From 67-14 sp020438345 (GTDB lineage: Bacteria > Actinomycetota > Thermoleophilia > Solirubrobacterales > 70-9): a DNA stretch of 64,000 nt. The translations under genes and the position numbers were made by a program. Where the stretch lies: contig CALMSY010000026.1 in NCBI GenBank assembly GCA_937872475.1, positions 1 to 64,000 of the forward strand, in the 5' to 3' direction. How positions within the stretch are numbered: position 1 is the stretch's first letter; every line of letters begins with the position of its first letter. The notes below the pieces were generated by a model. That model did no database searches. It worked only from the letters and a program-made list of their open reading frames with translations, and had not been told where the DNA came from. This document shows positions 51,995 to 60,556 of this stretch, piece after piece.

Positions 51995-52013
51995 ATCAGG
52001 GTCCGTCCCTGAT
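51995..52013 (+). terminator. stem-loop between the two LAL regulator genes
   Basis: ATCAGGG (51995-52001) and CCCTGAT (52007-52013) make a perfect 7-bp stem with a 5-nt loop just after the first regulator's stop and before the second's ATG. The following bases (GAAAATCC) are not a T-run, so this may be an mRNA-processing or weak terminator structure. Confidence 0.35.
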
Positions 52014-52046
52014 GAAAATCCGGGTCCCGGCGGTGAGTATTCCCGC

Positions 52047-54935
52047 ATGGACGAGTTGATCGGACGGGACCGGGAACTGGAAGCCGTTAACGGATTGCTG
52101 GCTGACGTGTCGGAAGGCGACTTTCGGCTGCTCCGGATCGAGGGCGAACCGGGCATCGGAAAGTCGCGGCTGCTGGACGAGCTCGACCTGAGGGCCGACC
52201 GGAACGGGTGGCTGGTACTGCGCGGGTCGGCAGCGGAATTTGAATCCGAGCTTCCTTTCGGTCCGGTGATCGATGCGCTCGACGCCTACCTGATGGCGCT
52301 GGACCCGAGAGCGATCGGCAGACTCGGTCCGGATACGGCCGGGGTATTGGCCGGGGTCTTCCCCTCACTCGCCTCCTTTCGTAGCGAAACCGGCGGCCCG
52401 TCAATCGTCACTGAACGGTTCCGGGTTCACCACGCGATCAGGGAATTGCTTGAGCGGCTTTCCGGCAAAGCTCCGCTCGCCTTGATCCTCGATGACCTCC
52501 ACTGGGCCGACCAGGCTTCCCTTGAACTGGTCGGGCATCTGGTCCGGCGTCCGCCGCAGGCCGGGATCCTGCTCGCCTTCGCCCATCGCAGCGGCCAGCT
52601 CGACGCTACTCTCGCCAGCTCCCTTGCCATTCCCGGCCTGATCACCCGGATTGAGATCGGCCCTCTCGACCTCGCCCAGACCGCCAGCCTGATCGGCCTG
52701 CCCGAGGCCAGGTGTGAAACCGTTTTTTCCCAAACAGGCGGAAACCCCTTTTACTCGAAAGAGCTGCTCCGGACCGGAGCCTCGGTCGGATCCGGCCGCG
52801 CGGTACCGGACACGGTGGCAGCCGCTATCTCAACCGAGGTTTCAACCCTCAGCCCGGATGGCCGATCCTTCGTTGAGGCGGCGGCGATAGCTGGTGACCC
52901 TTTCGACATCGATCTCGTCGATCGCATCACCTGCCCTGGCGGGGACAGCTCCCTCGCCCTGGACGAACTGAACCGCAAAGGGTTGGTCAAGCCAACCGAA
53001 ATTCCCCGCCGGTTTGCGTTCCGTCACCCCCTGGTCAGGGCGGCAATCTACGAATCGATCATGCCGGGTACCCGACTCGCAAATCACGAGAAGGCCGCCT
53101 CGGTCCTCGCGGAATCTGCCGCACCGGCCGGTGAGCAGGCTCGACACCTGGTTCTTTCCGCCCGCTCGGGTGATGAGGAATCGGCTCTGACAATCGCAAC
53201 TGCGGCTGCGGAAGCCCGGGCTGCCGCGCCGGACCTCGCTGTCAAATGGTGCGATGCGGCGCTGCGGATCATGCCGGAAGGACACCCGCGCTTCCGGCTC
53301 ACCGTGCTCGGCTCCAAGGCTTCGGCGGCTGCGGCCGTGAGCCGCTTTGATGATGCTCTTGAGGCGCTCGAGATTGCTGGCTCCCTGTTGCCGGAGGACA
53401 AAGTCGAAGAGCGGGTCACGCTCGCTTCCGCCTGCGCTTCTCTGGAGGAACTGCTCGGCCGGCATCAGGCTGCCCATCAGCGCCTGACCGGGTTGCTGGA
53501 AGAGCTCCAGAGCCGCAAGTCGATTCACGCTATCGAAGTCATGATGAACCTCGCCAATGACGCTTTCCTCCGCAACGAGTTCGGGGAGATGAACGACTGG
53601 TCCGGTCGCGCACTCGCTGCCGCCCGCGAACAGACCGACCCGGAGTACCTCGCTGTCGCCCAGGCAACCAGAGCCTTGTGCACCGCCTTCGCGGGACCGA
53701 TCGAGGAAGCCCGCGAATGCGCCGATGCGGCCGCAGCAGCCTTCGCCGGATTTACCGACGATCAGTTGGACATCAACGTGGACGGGCTCGTCCGGCTCGT
53801 CGGGGCCGAGCTCTATCTCGAACGATTCGACGATGTGATTGAACACGGGCAGATGGCAATCGAGGGATCGAGACGAACCGGACAGAGCCAGCATTTCCCT
53901 GCTCTCTACCCCGCGGTCGGTACGGCGGCAAGTAACAGCGGCCAGTTCGATCTTGCCCGTGAAATCCTCGACGGAGCGATCGACGCAGCCCGTCTTTCCA
54001 AGAACGACCATGCCCTTGCCTGGAGTCTGTTCAGCCGGGCGTCTCTCGCCCTGCGGGAGGGCGATCTCGACGAGGCCGAAAGACTCAGCGCCGAAAGCAT
54101 CGAACTCGTCGCCACTCAGGAATCGGGCGTGGTCAAGGTTTGGTCCGGCGTGATCCGGGCCGCGACGCTGGACGCGAAGGGTCGTCGCGAAGAAGCACTT
54201 TCGACCCTGACCGGGGCGGCTGGCGGCGAAGCACTGGAGAAGATCCCCGGGAGCTGGAGAACCGGGTTCCTCGCTCTCCAGACGGAAATCCTGATTGCGC
54301 TGCGGAAAGAGGAGGACGCGGCCAGGGTCTGCCTGCTCGCCGAAGAGCGGGCGACAGAATTCGACAATCCCCTCGCCCGGGCGCATGCGCTCCGGGCTCG
54401 GTCTTCACTCGGCCTCGCGACCGGCGACACGGCGCTCGCCCTCGGGAAAGCGCGTGAGTCAGTAGTTCTCGCTGAAGCGGCCGGGGCACCGGTCGATGCC
54501 GGATTTGCCCGGATCGCCGTCGGCGCAAGCCTGGCGGGGGAAGGACTACCCGAGGAAGCAATTGCCGAACTCGAGGGCGCCCTCGAGGGCTTCACCAGGC
54601 TAGGGGCCATCCGCGGCCAGAAGCTCTGCGAGCAGATGCTACGCGGAATGGGCAAAACGATCTACCGGCGCTCTACCGCCGGTAGTGGAGAGAGCGGCGT
54701 CGAATCCCTGACCCAGCGTGAAAGAGAGATCGCCGATCTTGTGGTGGACCGGCAAACCAACCGGGAAATCGCGGAGACCCTGTTCCTGAGCCAGAAAACG
54801 GTCGAGACCCACCTGCGGAACATCTTTGCCAAGCTCGGTGTTTCCTCCCGGGTGGAAGTGGCCCGGACCCTGGAGAAGCAGTCAGCCCCGAACCGGCCCG
54901 GGCAGTACGGACCGGAAATCAGGGTGGCACCCTGA
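52047..54935 (+). CDS. LAL-type LuxR-family transcriptional regulator (paralogue of preceding gene)
   Basis: This is a 962-aa protein: Walker A IEGEPGIGKSRLL (about 33-45), Walker B ALILDDLHWADQ, a long TPR-like helical region, and an HTH near residues 885-940 (LTQREREIADLVVDRQTNREIAETLFLSQKTVETHLRNIFAKLGVSSRVEVAR). It is a tandem paralogue of the gene before it: the same first 60 residues and almost the same HTH, so both may bind similar operators. The gap is 68 bp, holding a stem-loop. A Pro-rich tail of about 15 residues (SAPNRPGQYGPE) extends past the HTH. The ATG at 52047 has no obvious ribosome site. Confidence 0.9.
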   Translation: MDELIGRDRELEAVNGLLADVSEGDFRLLRIEGEPGIGKSRLLDELDLRADRNGWLVLRGSAAEFESELPFGPVIDALDAYLMALDPRAIGRLGPDTAGVLAGVFPSLASFRSETGGPSIVTERFRVHHAIRELLERLSGKAPLALILDDLHWADQASLELVGHLVRRPPQAGILLAFAHRSGQLDATLASSLAIPGLITRIEIGPLDLAQTASLIGLPEARCETVFSQTGGNPFYSKELLRTGASVGSGRAVPDTVAAAISTEVSTLSPDGRSFVEAAAIAGDPFDIDLVDRITCPGGDSSLALDELNRKGLVKPTEIPRRFAFRHPLVRAAIYESIMPGTRLANHEKAASVLAESAAPAGEQARHLVLSARSGDEESALTIATAAAEARAAAPDLAVKWCDAALRIMPEGHPRFRLTVLGSKASAAAAVSRFDDALEALEIAGSLLPEDKVEERVTLASACASLEELLGRHQAAHQRLTGLLEELQSRKSIHAIEVMMNLANDAFLRNEFGEMNDWSGRALAAAREQTDPEYLAVAQATRALCTAFAGPIEEARECADAAAAAFAGFTDDQLDINVDGLVRLVGAELYLERFDDVIEHGQMAIEGSRRTGQSQHFPALYPAVGTAASNSGQFDLAREILDGAIDAARLSKNDHALAWSLFSRASLALREGDLDEAERLSAESIELVATQESGVVKVWSGVIRAATLDAKGRREEALSTLTGAAGGEALEKIPGSWRTGFLALQTEILIALRKEEDAARVCLLAEERATEFDNPLARAHALRARSSLGLATGDTALALGKARESVVLAEAAGAPVDAGFARIAVGASLAGEGLPEEAIAELEGALEGFTRLGAIRGQKLCEQMLRGMGKTIYRRSTAGSGESGVESLTQREREIADLVVDRQTNREIAETLFLSQKTVETHLRNIFAKLGVSSRVEVARTLEKQSAPNRPGQYGPEIRVAP

Positions 54936-54969
54936 TGTGGAAGCCCCCGCCCGGGTCGAAGATCTGTTC

Positions 54970-55212
54970 ATGGCCCAATACATCATTCATCACAAACACG
55001 ATCCGGCAGAATGCGCAGCCTCAATGGCAGCGTGGCACGGGTTCAGCAGCCCGCTGCGCGGGAGAACCACGCCATCCGCCTGTCTCTTTGGCGGACACCA
55101 GACCTGGTGGAGAGTCGAGGCCGACGACGCAAATGATGCGCTCGACCTGCTGCCCCACTTTGTCTCTTCGCGTGCCGACGTCTTTCGGGTAGAGGAGCTG
55201 ATGGTCCCGTGA
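54970..55212 (+). CDS. small conserved-looking protein of unknown function
   Basis: This is an 80-aa protein: MAQYIIHHKHDPAECAASMAAWHGF, SACLFGGHQTWWRVEADDANDALDLLPHFVSSRADVFRVEELMVP. The alternation of a strand, a helix, a Gly-rich turn, then a strand and a helix looks like a small ferredoxin-like alpha/beta barrel, similar in form to the short 'monooxygenase-like' or DUF3303-type proteins. No catalytic residue can be named. It sits between the LAL regulator (34 bp upstream) and a rhodanese. ATG at 54970 is chosen; the frame extends upstream antisense-free but lacks a good start. Confidence 0.6.
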   Translation: MAQYIIHHKHDPAECAASMAAWHGFSSPLRGRTTPSACLFGGHQTWWRVEADDANDALDLLPHFVSSRADVFRVEELMVP

Positions 55213-55352
55213 GTCCCGGTACCAGAACAGTGCTTGTCCGGATCGGGAACCCGTCCTCCGGGCCCCGCCCCGGCTTTGGTTTCTTCCGGTGGGTTGGCCG
55301 GATCGGTTTGGCAAGGCGGGCATAGATCCTTTCTGCTTGTAATCTTGGCCCG

Positions 55353-55760
55353 ATGGCCGACACTGGAGATAGCACCGAAGCAATGACCTGGCAGCGCAGC
55401 TCAGCCGAGGTGGCCGAACTGATCGCAGGCGGCGCCCGCCTGATTGACGTCCGCACCGCGCACGAGCATGAAGCCGCCCGCCTTGCCGATTCCGAGCGGA
55501 TTGGCCTCGAGGAATTGTTTGACCGGCAGGATGAGCTCGACAAGAGCCAGACCGTGGTGTTCTACTGCCGGATCGGCAACCGTTCCGGCATGGCCGCGGA
55601 AGCGTTTTCCAACGCCGGCTATGACGTCCACAACCTGTCGGGCGGTATCGCCCAGTGGATCGAGGACGGCCAGCCGATCGAGCCCGCCGACGGTTACGTG
55701 GCCGAACCAGGCGAAGCCGCGGCGATCCTCGAAGCCAAGGCTCGCGCAGCAGGCAACTAG
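55353..55760 (+). CDS. rhodanese-like sulfurtransferase
   Basis: This is a 135-aa single rhodanese domain: GARLIDVRTAHEHEAARL, the active-site loop VVFYCRIGNRSGMAA with the catalytic Cys, and a GYDVHNLSGGIAQWIEDGQP end. The domain transfers sulfur through a Cys persulfide. It lies directly upstream of the sulfate assimilation operon, consistent with sulfur handling. Leaderless-type start: TAATCT at 55340-55345, 7 nt before the ATG. Confidence 0.9.
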   Translation: MADTGDSTEAMTWQRSSAEVAELIAGGARLIDVRTAHEHEAARLADSERIGLEELFDRQDELDKSQTVVFYCRIGNRSGMAAEAFSNAGYDVHNLSGGIAQWIEDGQPIEPADGYVAEPGEAAAILEAKARAAGN

Positions 55761-55795
55761 CCGCAACGATTGATGGACCACCCCTTCACAGGACC

Positions 55796-55945
55796 GGTTC
55801 GGGACCGGGAGTTCTCCCAACCTGTGAATGTGGAATGCAGCGACGGTTTTCCGGGGATACCGCCATCCCGGCCGCTTGCCAACCCTGAGTGAGCTGCACG
55901 GAGGTAAGTAATCCCTGAAATCCGGTCAGGTTTGGCCCTTTTTGC
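55796..55945 (+). promoter_or_regulatory. structured leader upstream of the sulfite reductase operon, with terminator-like hairpin
   Basis: The 242-bp gap after the rhodanese gene holds three nested structures: a stem GGTT-c-GGGA/TCCC-AACC (55796-55804 with 55815-55822); a long-range pair TGCAGC/GCTGCA (55836-55841 with 55893-55898) enclosing a GGGAT/ATCCC hairpin (55854-55869); and CCTGA/TCAGG (55914-55918 with 55926-55930) followed by TTTGGCCCTTTTT, like an intrinsic terminator. The arrangement is that of an attenuator or riboswitch-type leader. I recognise no known riboswitch class. Confidence 0.4.
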
Positions 55946-56002
55946 TACCGTTATCAGTCCATTTCAGCAGCCAAGCCCTTTTCGCAGCAGGAGGAATCAA
56001 AA

Positions 56003-57901
56003 TTGGAGCCCACTTCGGCCCCGCCCAAACCGAAGCCCGCCGACAAGCCGAAGCCGAAGCCCGGTGACAAGGGGATCGAGCAGGAAGAAGGCAAGCTCCA
56101 GACCGGCAAGGGCAGGCTGGGGACCCTCACCAACCCGGAGACATACGAGAATGTTCCTGGTCATGTGATCCCGATCATCGAGAACGAGTTCGTTGACTTC
56201 GAGGGTGAAGCGAACGAGTTCCTCGATGGCAACACGCCCGAGGACCAGTTCATCGGCTTCAGGCTGAAGCAGGGGGTCTACGGTCAGCGCCAGCCCGGCG
56301 TGCAGATGGTCCGCGTGAAGCTGCCCTTTGGTGGCGTCACACCGGAACAGATGGATGCTTTCGCCGACGCAGTCGAAACCTACGCTCCGCTCAACAAGGG
56401 GCACATCACTACCCGGCAGAACATCCAGATCCATCACATCCCGCTGAATCAGATGGTTCACATGCTGCGTGACCTCGCGCCGAGCGGTCTTTCCTCCCGC
56501 GAGGGCTGCGGCAACACGGTCCGCAACGTGACCGGCGACCCGTGGGCCGGCGTCGCCAAAGACGAGATCTTCGACCCGACCCGGTACGCGGGTGCGTATA
56601 CCCGCTATTTCGTCCGGCATCCCACCACCCAGCTGATGCCTCGAAAGATCAAGACTTCCTTCACCGGTTCGGATGCCGACCGGGCGATGAGCGGTATCCA
56701 CGACATCGCGATGCTCAGTCGGATCAGAGATGGCGTGAAGGGCTTCGAGATCAGAGTCGGCGGGGGTACCTCGATCATGCCCCGCGTCGCCCCGACCATT
56801 TACGACTTCGTCGAAGCAGACAACGGCGACTTCCTCAAGCATGCCGAAGCGATCCTCCGCGTCTACGACAGACAGGCCTGGCTCAGACCGAACCGGGCTC
56901 GCGCACGGATCAAGGTCCTGGTCGACAAGGTCGGAATCGATGAGGTCCGTCGCATGGTCGATGACGAGCTCAAGGGCGACTGGGTGAACGAACGCGATTT
57001 CACGATCGACCATCTGGTTGTTGACGCCGACGAAGAGGCTTCGCTGACCGATCCGCTGCCCGCGACGGGCTCACCGAATGGTGATCGGACCGAATTCGAC
57101 CGTTATCTCGAAGCCAATGTCCAGCCGCAGCGGCAGGATGGCTTCTACACGGTCGAGGTCAAGGTGGTCCGGGGGGATCTGACCCCGGAACAGTTCCGCG
57201 GCCTCGGCCAGATCATGCGGGACTACACCGGCGGCTTCGCTCGGATGACCGTCCAGCAGAACATCGTCCTGCGCTGGGTTCGCGAAGAGTCTCTCTATGA
57301 CGTGTGGAAGCGACTTGGCGACCTCGGCCTCGACGACGTCGGACCGCGGCGGATCACCGACGTGGTCTCCTGCCCCGGAACGGACTCCTGCAAGATGGGC
57401 ATCACCTCCTCGATGGGCCTCAACCAGGCAATCCAGGAACGGGTCGAATCGATGAATATCACCGACCCTCTGACCCGTGAGATTCACATCAAGATGAGCG
57501 GCTGCCCGAACGGCTGCAGCCAGCACCACATCGCCAACATCGGTTTCTACGGGGCTTCGCTCAAAGTCGGTGGCAAGACCATCCCCGCATATGTGCCCCA
57601 CCTGGCCGGCAAGTACACGGACGGCGACACTATTTATGGCACCCGCCTCAAGTCGCGCCTGCCTGCCCGGCGGGTTCCCGATGCGGTTGAAAGATGGATC
57701 CGCCTGTACGAGAGTGACCGCGAAGAAGGCGAGAACTTCAACGAATTCGTGGAAAGGGTCGGCACGGCCCGCATGGAGGAAGAGGTGAAGGAACTGACCA
57801 TGCCGGTCGAGTTCAGTCTCGACACGATGCAGATGTTTATCGACTGGCAGCGCTCCGACCCCTACAAGGTTGAGCGCGGTGAGGGTGAGTGCGCCGTTTA
57901 G
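56003..57901 (+). CDS. ferredoxin-type nitrite/sulfite reductase (siroheme, 4Fe-4S)
   Basis: This is a 632-aa protein. The cofactor-binding cysteines are intact: CPGTDSC (about 456-462) and CPNGC (about 500-504), the C-x5-C and C-x3-C set coordinating the 4Fe-4S/siroheme centre. NIR/SIR half-domains (ITTRQNIQIHHIP, MTVQQNIVLRW) are duplicated as usual. Given the following cysH, sat and cysC genes, sulfite is the likely substrate, reduced to sulfide by ferredoxin. An unusual Pro-Lys-rich N-terminal extension (KPKPADKPKPKPGDKG, residues 8-24) is not part of the core fold. Start TTG at 56003 with AGGAGGAA 8 nt upstream. Confidence 0.9.
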   Translation: MEPTSAPPKPKPADKPKPKPGDKGIEQEEGKLQTGKGRLGTLTNPETYENVPGHVIPIIENEFVDFEGEANEFLDGNTPEDQFIGFRLKQGVYGQRQPGVQMVRVKLPFGGVTPEQMDAFADAVETYAPLNKGHITTRQNIQIHHIPLNQMVHMLRDLAPSGLSSREGCGNTVRNVTGDPWAGVAKDEIFDPTRYAGAYTRYFVRHPTTQLMPRKIKTSFTGSDADRAMSGIHDIAMLSRIRDGVKGFEIRVGGGTSIMPRVAPTIYDFVEADNGDFLKHAEAILRVYDRQAWLRPNRARARIKVLVDKVGIDEVRRMVDDELKGDWVNERDFTIDHLVVDADEEASLTDPLPATGSPNGDRTEFDRYLEANVQPQRQDGFYTVEVKVVRGDLTPEQFRGLGQIMRDYTGGFARMTVQQNIVLRWVREESLYDVWKRLGDLGLDDVGPRRITDVVSCPGTDSCKMGITSSMGLNQAIQERVESMNITDPLTREIHIKMSGCPNGCSQHHIANIGFYGASLKVGGKTIPAYVPHLAGKYTDGDTIYGTRLKSRLPARRVPDAVERWIRLYESDREEGENFNEFVERVGTARMEEEVKELTMPVEFSLDTMQMFIDWQRSDPYKVERGEGECAV

Positions 57902-57911
57902 AGCGACTCCG

Positions 57912-58664
57912 ATGGAACCGTCCACGACAATGAGCCCGGCGGAAGCTGACGCAGCGCGGAAGGCAGAGGAAGCCACCCGTGCGCTTGCTGCGCGCTTTGA
58001 CGCAGAGGCGGAAGCCGCCCGGGTTGAACCGATGAGTGCCAGCGAACTGCTGGTCTGGGCCTTCGAGCAGTTCGGTGAGGACATCTACCTCGCCTGTTCA
58101 TTCCAGAAGACCAGCTCGGTTGTGATGCACCTGGCCACCGAGATTAATCCCCGGGCCCGGTTCTTTTACCTGGACACAGATTTTCTCTTTCCCGAGACCT
58201 ACGAGACACGCGACCGCCTTGCCCGGCACTTCAACGTCGAGTTTGAGCGCTGGCACAACATAAGCCCCGAAGAGCAGGCCAGTCTGTACGGCGACCAACT
58301 CTGGAAGACGGATCCCGATGCCTGCTGCGGTATCCGCAAAGTCGACCCGATGCGTCGGGCGCTGGGCACTGTGGACTGCTGGGTTTCCGGCATTCGCCGT
58401 GAAGATTCCGCGACCAGGGCAAATGCCCCCAAGTTCAGCTGGGACAAGCGCTTCAACATCTGGAAACTGAACCCTCTCGCGGACTGGACCGAGCGTGATG
58501 TCTGGACTCACCTCCACAAGCACAACATCCCCTACAACCCGCTCCATGACCAGGGGTATCCTTCGATCGGTTGTACCCACTGCACCCGCCCGGTTCTTCC
58601 CGGACAGTCCTCCCGTGACGGGCGCTGGTCCGGTTCCGGCAAGACAGAGTGCGGCATCAACTAG
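57912..58664 (+). CDS. cysH: APS/PAPS reductase (adenylylsulfate reductase type)
   Basis: This is a 250-aa protein of the thioredoxin-dependent reductase family: SFQKTSSVVMHL (nucleotide loop), LDTDFLFPETYETRDRL and VSGIRREDSATRAN. The cysteine set CCGIRK plus CTHC, which binds a 4Fe-4S cluster, marks the plant/bacterial APS reductases rather than PAPS-specific enzymes; the reactive Cys is in the C-terminal ECGIN. The product is sulfite, passed to the preceding reductase. The start is uncertain between ATG 57912 and upstream GTG/TTG codons (57870-57888), which would overlap the reductase gene. Confidence 0.9.
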   Translation: MEPSTTMSPAEADAARKAEEATRALAARFDAEAEAARVEPMSASELLVWAFEQFGEDIYLACSFQKTSSVVMHLATEINPRARFFYLDTDFLFPETYETRDRLARHFNVEFERWHNISPEEQASLYGDQLWKTDPDACCGIRKVDPMRRALGTVDCWVSGIRREDSATRANAPKFSWDKRFNIWKLNPLADWTERDVWTHLHKHNIPYNPLHDQGYPSIGCTHCTRPVLPGQSSRDGRWSGSGKTECGIN

Positions 58665-58743
58665 CCACCGTGAGGCCACATCCGGCCTTGAAAGCGGCTA
58701 GTCTGCTCGATTCTCCACTTTCCCTGTCAACATTCCCCACTAC

Positions 58744-59823
58744 ATGAGCGTGACCATGACTGAACAAGTGCTCCAGCTTTCCGAGAGACAGACCGCCGAC
58801 TTCGAGATGATCGGCAACGGCGGCTTCGCCCCCCTCACCGGCTTCCAGGGCTCCGCTGACTGGCAGCGAGTCTGCGACGAAATGCGGACCGCGGAAGGTG
58901 ACTATTGGCCGATTCCGATCACCCTGCCGACCGATATGCAATGCGCGGTCGGCGACGTAATCAGCCTGACCTCCGACGAAGGCAAGGCGCTCGGCTCGAT
59001 CACCGTCGAGGAGATTTTCGAACGTGACATCAAGCATGAGGCGAAGTCGGTCTACCTGACCGATGACCTCGAGCATCCGGGGGTCGCGGCGATTCACGAG
59101 GAAGGGGCCCGCTGCATCGCCGGCCCGATCCGGGTCGATGCACTGCCGGATCACGAAGAAGCTTTCCAGCGACGCTACCTGACCCCGGCCGAGTCGAAGC
59201 AGGCCTTCGCCGACCGCGGCTGGAAGCGCGTCGTTGCTTTCCAGACACGCAATCCGATCCATCGCGCCCATGAATATCTGACCAAGGCCGCCCTAGAGGT
59301 TTCCGACGGCCTGTTCATCCACCCGCTGATCGGCAAGACCAAAGCCGGGGACATCCCGGCGGACGTACGGATGAAGTGCTACGAGCTGCTGATGGAGGAC
59401 TACTACCCGAACGACAGGGTCATCCTCGGTGTCAATCCGTCGAAGATGCACTACGCCGGTCCCCGCGAGGCCGTGCTGCACGCGATCGTTCGCCGCAACT
59501 ACGGCTGTACCCACTTCATCGTTGGCCGAGACCACGCAGGTGTCGGTGACTACTACGGCACCTACGACGCCCAGAAGATCTTCGACGGAATCGACGTCCT
59601 CGAGCTCGGCATCGAGCCGTTGATGTTCGAGCACACGTTCTGGTGCAACGAATGTGCGGGGCTTGCCTCGAACAAAACCTGCCCCCATGACGCCGAAGAC
59701 CGCCTTTTCCTTTCCGGCACCAAGGTCCGCGAGATGCTTGGCAATGGCGAGATGCCGCCGCCCGAGTTTTCCCGGCCCGAGGTTGCCCAGATTCTGATCG
59801 ACTCGTACAAGGAGGACAACTAA
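58744..59823 (+). CDS. sat: sulfate adenylyltransferase (ATP sulfurylase)
   Basis: This is a 359-aa homo-oligomeric ATP sulfurylase (not the CysDN type). It makes adenylylsulfate (APS) from sulfate and ATP. Motifs: the PAPS/ATP loop QTRNPIHRAHEYL, HPLIGKTKAGD and the GRDHAGVGDYYG loop; a Cys cluster near the C-terminus (FWCNECAGLASNKTCPHD) is probably a zinc site, as in several prokaryotic sulfurylases. Length is slightly short of the common 380-390 aa, with a shortened N-terminus. A 79-bp gap separates it from cysH, and cysC starts 3 bp after its stop. Confidence 0.93.
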   Translation: MSVTMTEQVLQLSERQTADFEMIGNGGFAPLTGFQGSADWQRVCDEMRTAEGDYWPIPITLPTDMQCAVGDVISLTSDEGKALGSITVEEIFERDIKHEAKSVYLTDDLEHPGVAAIHEEGARCIAGPIRVDALPDHEEAFQRRYLTPAESKQAFADRGWKRVVAFQTRNPIHRAHEYLTKAALEVSDGLFIHPLIGKTKAGDIPADVRMKCYELLMEDYYPNDRVILGVNPSKMHYAGPREAVLHAIVRRNYGCTHFIVGRDHAGVGDYYGTYDAQKIFDGIDVLELGIEPLMFEHTFWCNECAGLASNKTCPHDAEDRLFLSGTKVREMLGNGEMPPPEFSRPEVAQILIDSYKEDN

Positions 59824-59826
59824 CCA

Positions 59827-60378
59827 ATGTCAGAAAGCAAGGGATTCACCCTCTGGTTCACCGGTCTCTCCGGTGCAGGCAAGACAACCATTTCCGAAAT
59901 CGTTGCCGAGGAGCTGACCAAGCGTGGTTCGCGACTTGAGATCCTCGACGGGGACATCGTCCGCGAGAACCTTTCGAAGGGCCTGGGCTTTTCGAAGGAA
60001 GATCGCGACATCAACATCCGCCGGATAGCCTTTGTCGCCGATCTGCTTTCCCGCAATGGTGTCCCGGTGATTACGGCTGCGATCTCGCCCTATCGCGAGA
60101 TTCGCCAGGAAGCCCGCGACCTGATGGGTGAACGCTTCATCGAGGTTTACATCGAAGCTTCGGTCGACGCCTGTGCCGAACGTGACGTCAAGGGTCTCTA
60201 CGCCAAGGCTTTCGCTGGCGAGATCAAGGAGTTCACCGGCGTCTCCGACCCGTACGAGGCCCCGGAGAACCCCGAGATCGCCCTCAAGACAGAGGACGAG
60301 GAACCGGAAGAGTCAGCCGCCCGCCTGCTGGCCTATCTGGAAGAGCGCCAGCTCATTCCGGCCGCCGTCGCCTCCTGA
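59827..60378 (+). CDS. cysC: adenylylsulfate kinase (APS kinase)
   Basis: This is a 183-aa P-loop kinase: GLSGAGKTT (13-21), ILDGDIVRENLSKGLGFSKEDRDINIRRI (APS-binding segment) and a FIEVYIEASVDACAERDVKGLYAKA lid. It phosphorylates APS to PAPS. Since the operon also has an APS-type reductase, PAPS may mostly serve sulfation reactions rather than reduction. It lies 3 bp after sat, so the two are coupled. Confidence 0.93.
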   Translation: MSESKGFTLWFTGLSGAGKTTISEIVAEELTKRGSRLEILDGDIVRENLSKGLGFSKEDRDINIRRIAFVADLLSRNGVPVITAAISPYREIRQEARDLMGERFIEVYIEASVDACAERDVKGLYAKAFAGEIKEFTGVSDPYEAPENPEIALKTEDEEPEESAARLLAYLEERQLIPAAVAS

Positions 60379-60397
60379 CAGAAGCGCACAATCTGGC

Positions 60398-60459
60398 CCG
60401 ATCAGGGTCGGATCAACGCCGGATCAGGTCCGATCAGCCGGATCAAGACCGGATCAGGG
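60398..60459 (+). repeat. short irregular GGATCA repeat cluster
   Basis: Within 62 bp the sequence contains six copies of (C/G)GATCA spaced 9-13 bp (for example GGATCAACGCCGGATCAGG). The gap between cysC and the PHP gene (60379-60556) holds nothing else I can identify. The cluster is too short and irregular for CRISPR and is not a known attachment site; a transcription-end structure or decayed repeat is possible. Confidence 0.5.
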
Positions 60460-60556
60460 CCCGACCGGCCTAGTCCACGCGACCCCGGCGCGTCTGGATT
60501 GAAGAATGGGACGCTATGTGGCCGATTCTTCAACCCAGATGCCGGCCGGCCGGTGT

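Noticed and set aside
52842..54386. Minus-strand open frame of 514 codons inside the LAL regulator
   Set aside because: Antisense to a well-supported gene with Walker and HTH motifs; no recognisable features of its own.
60398..60459. GGATCA cluster as a CRISPR remnant
   Set aside because: Units are 6-8 bp, spacing is irregular and there are no cas genes.
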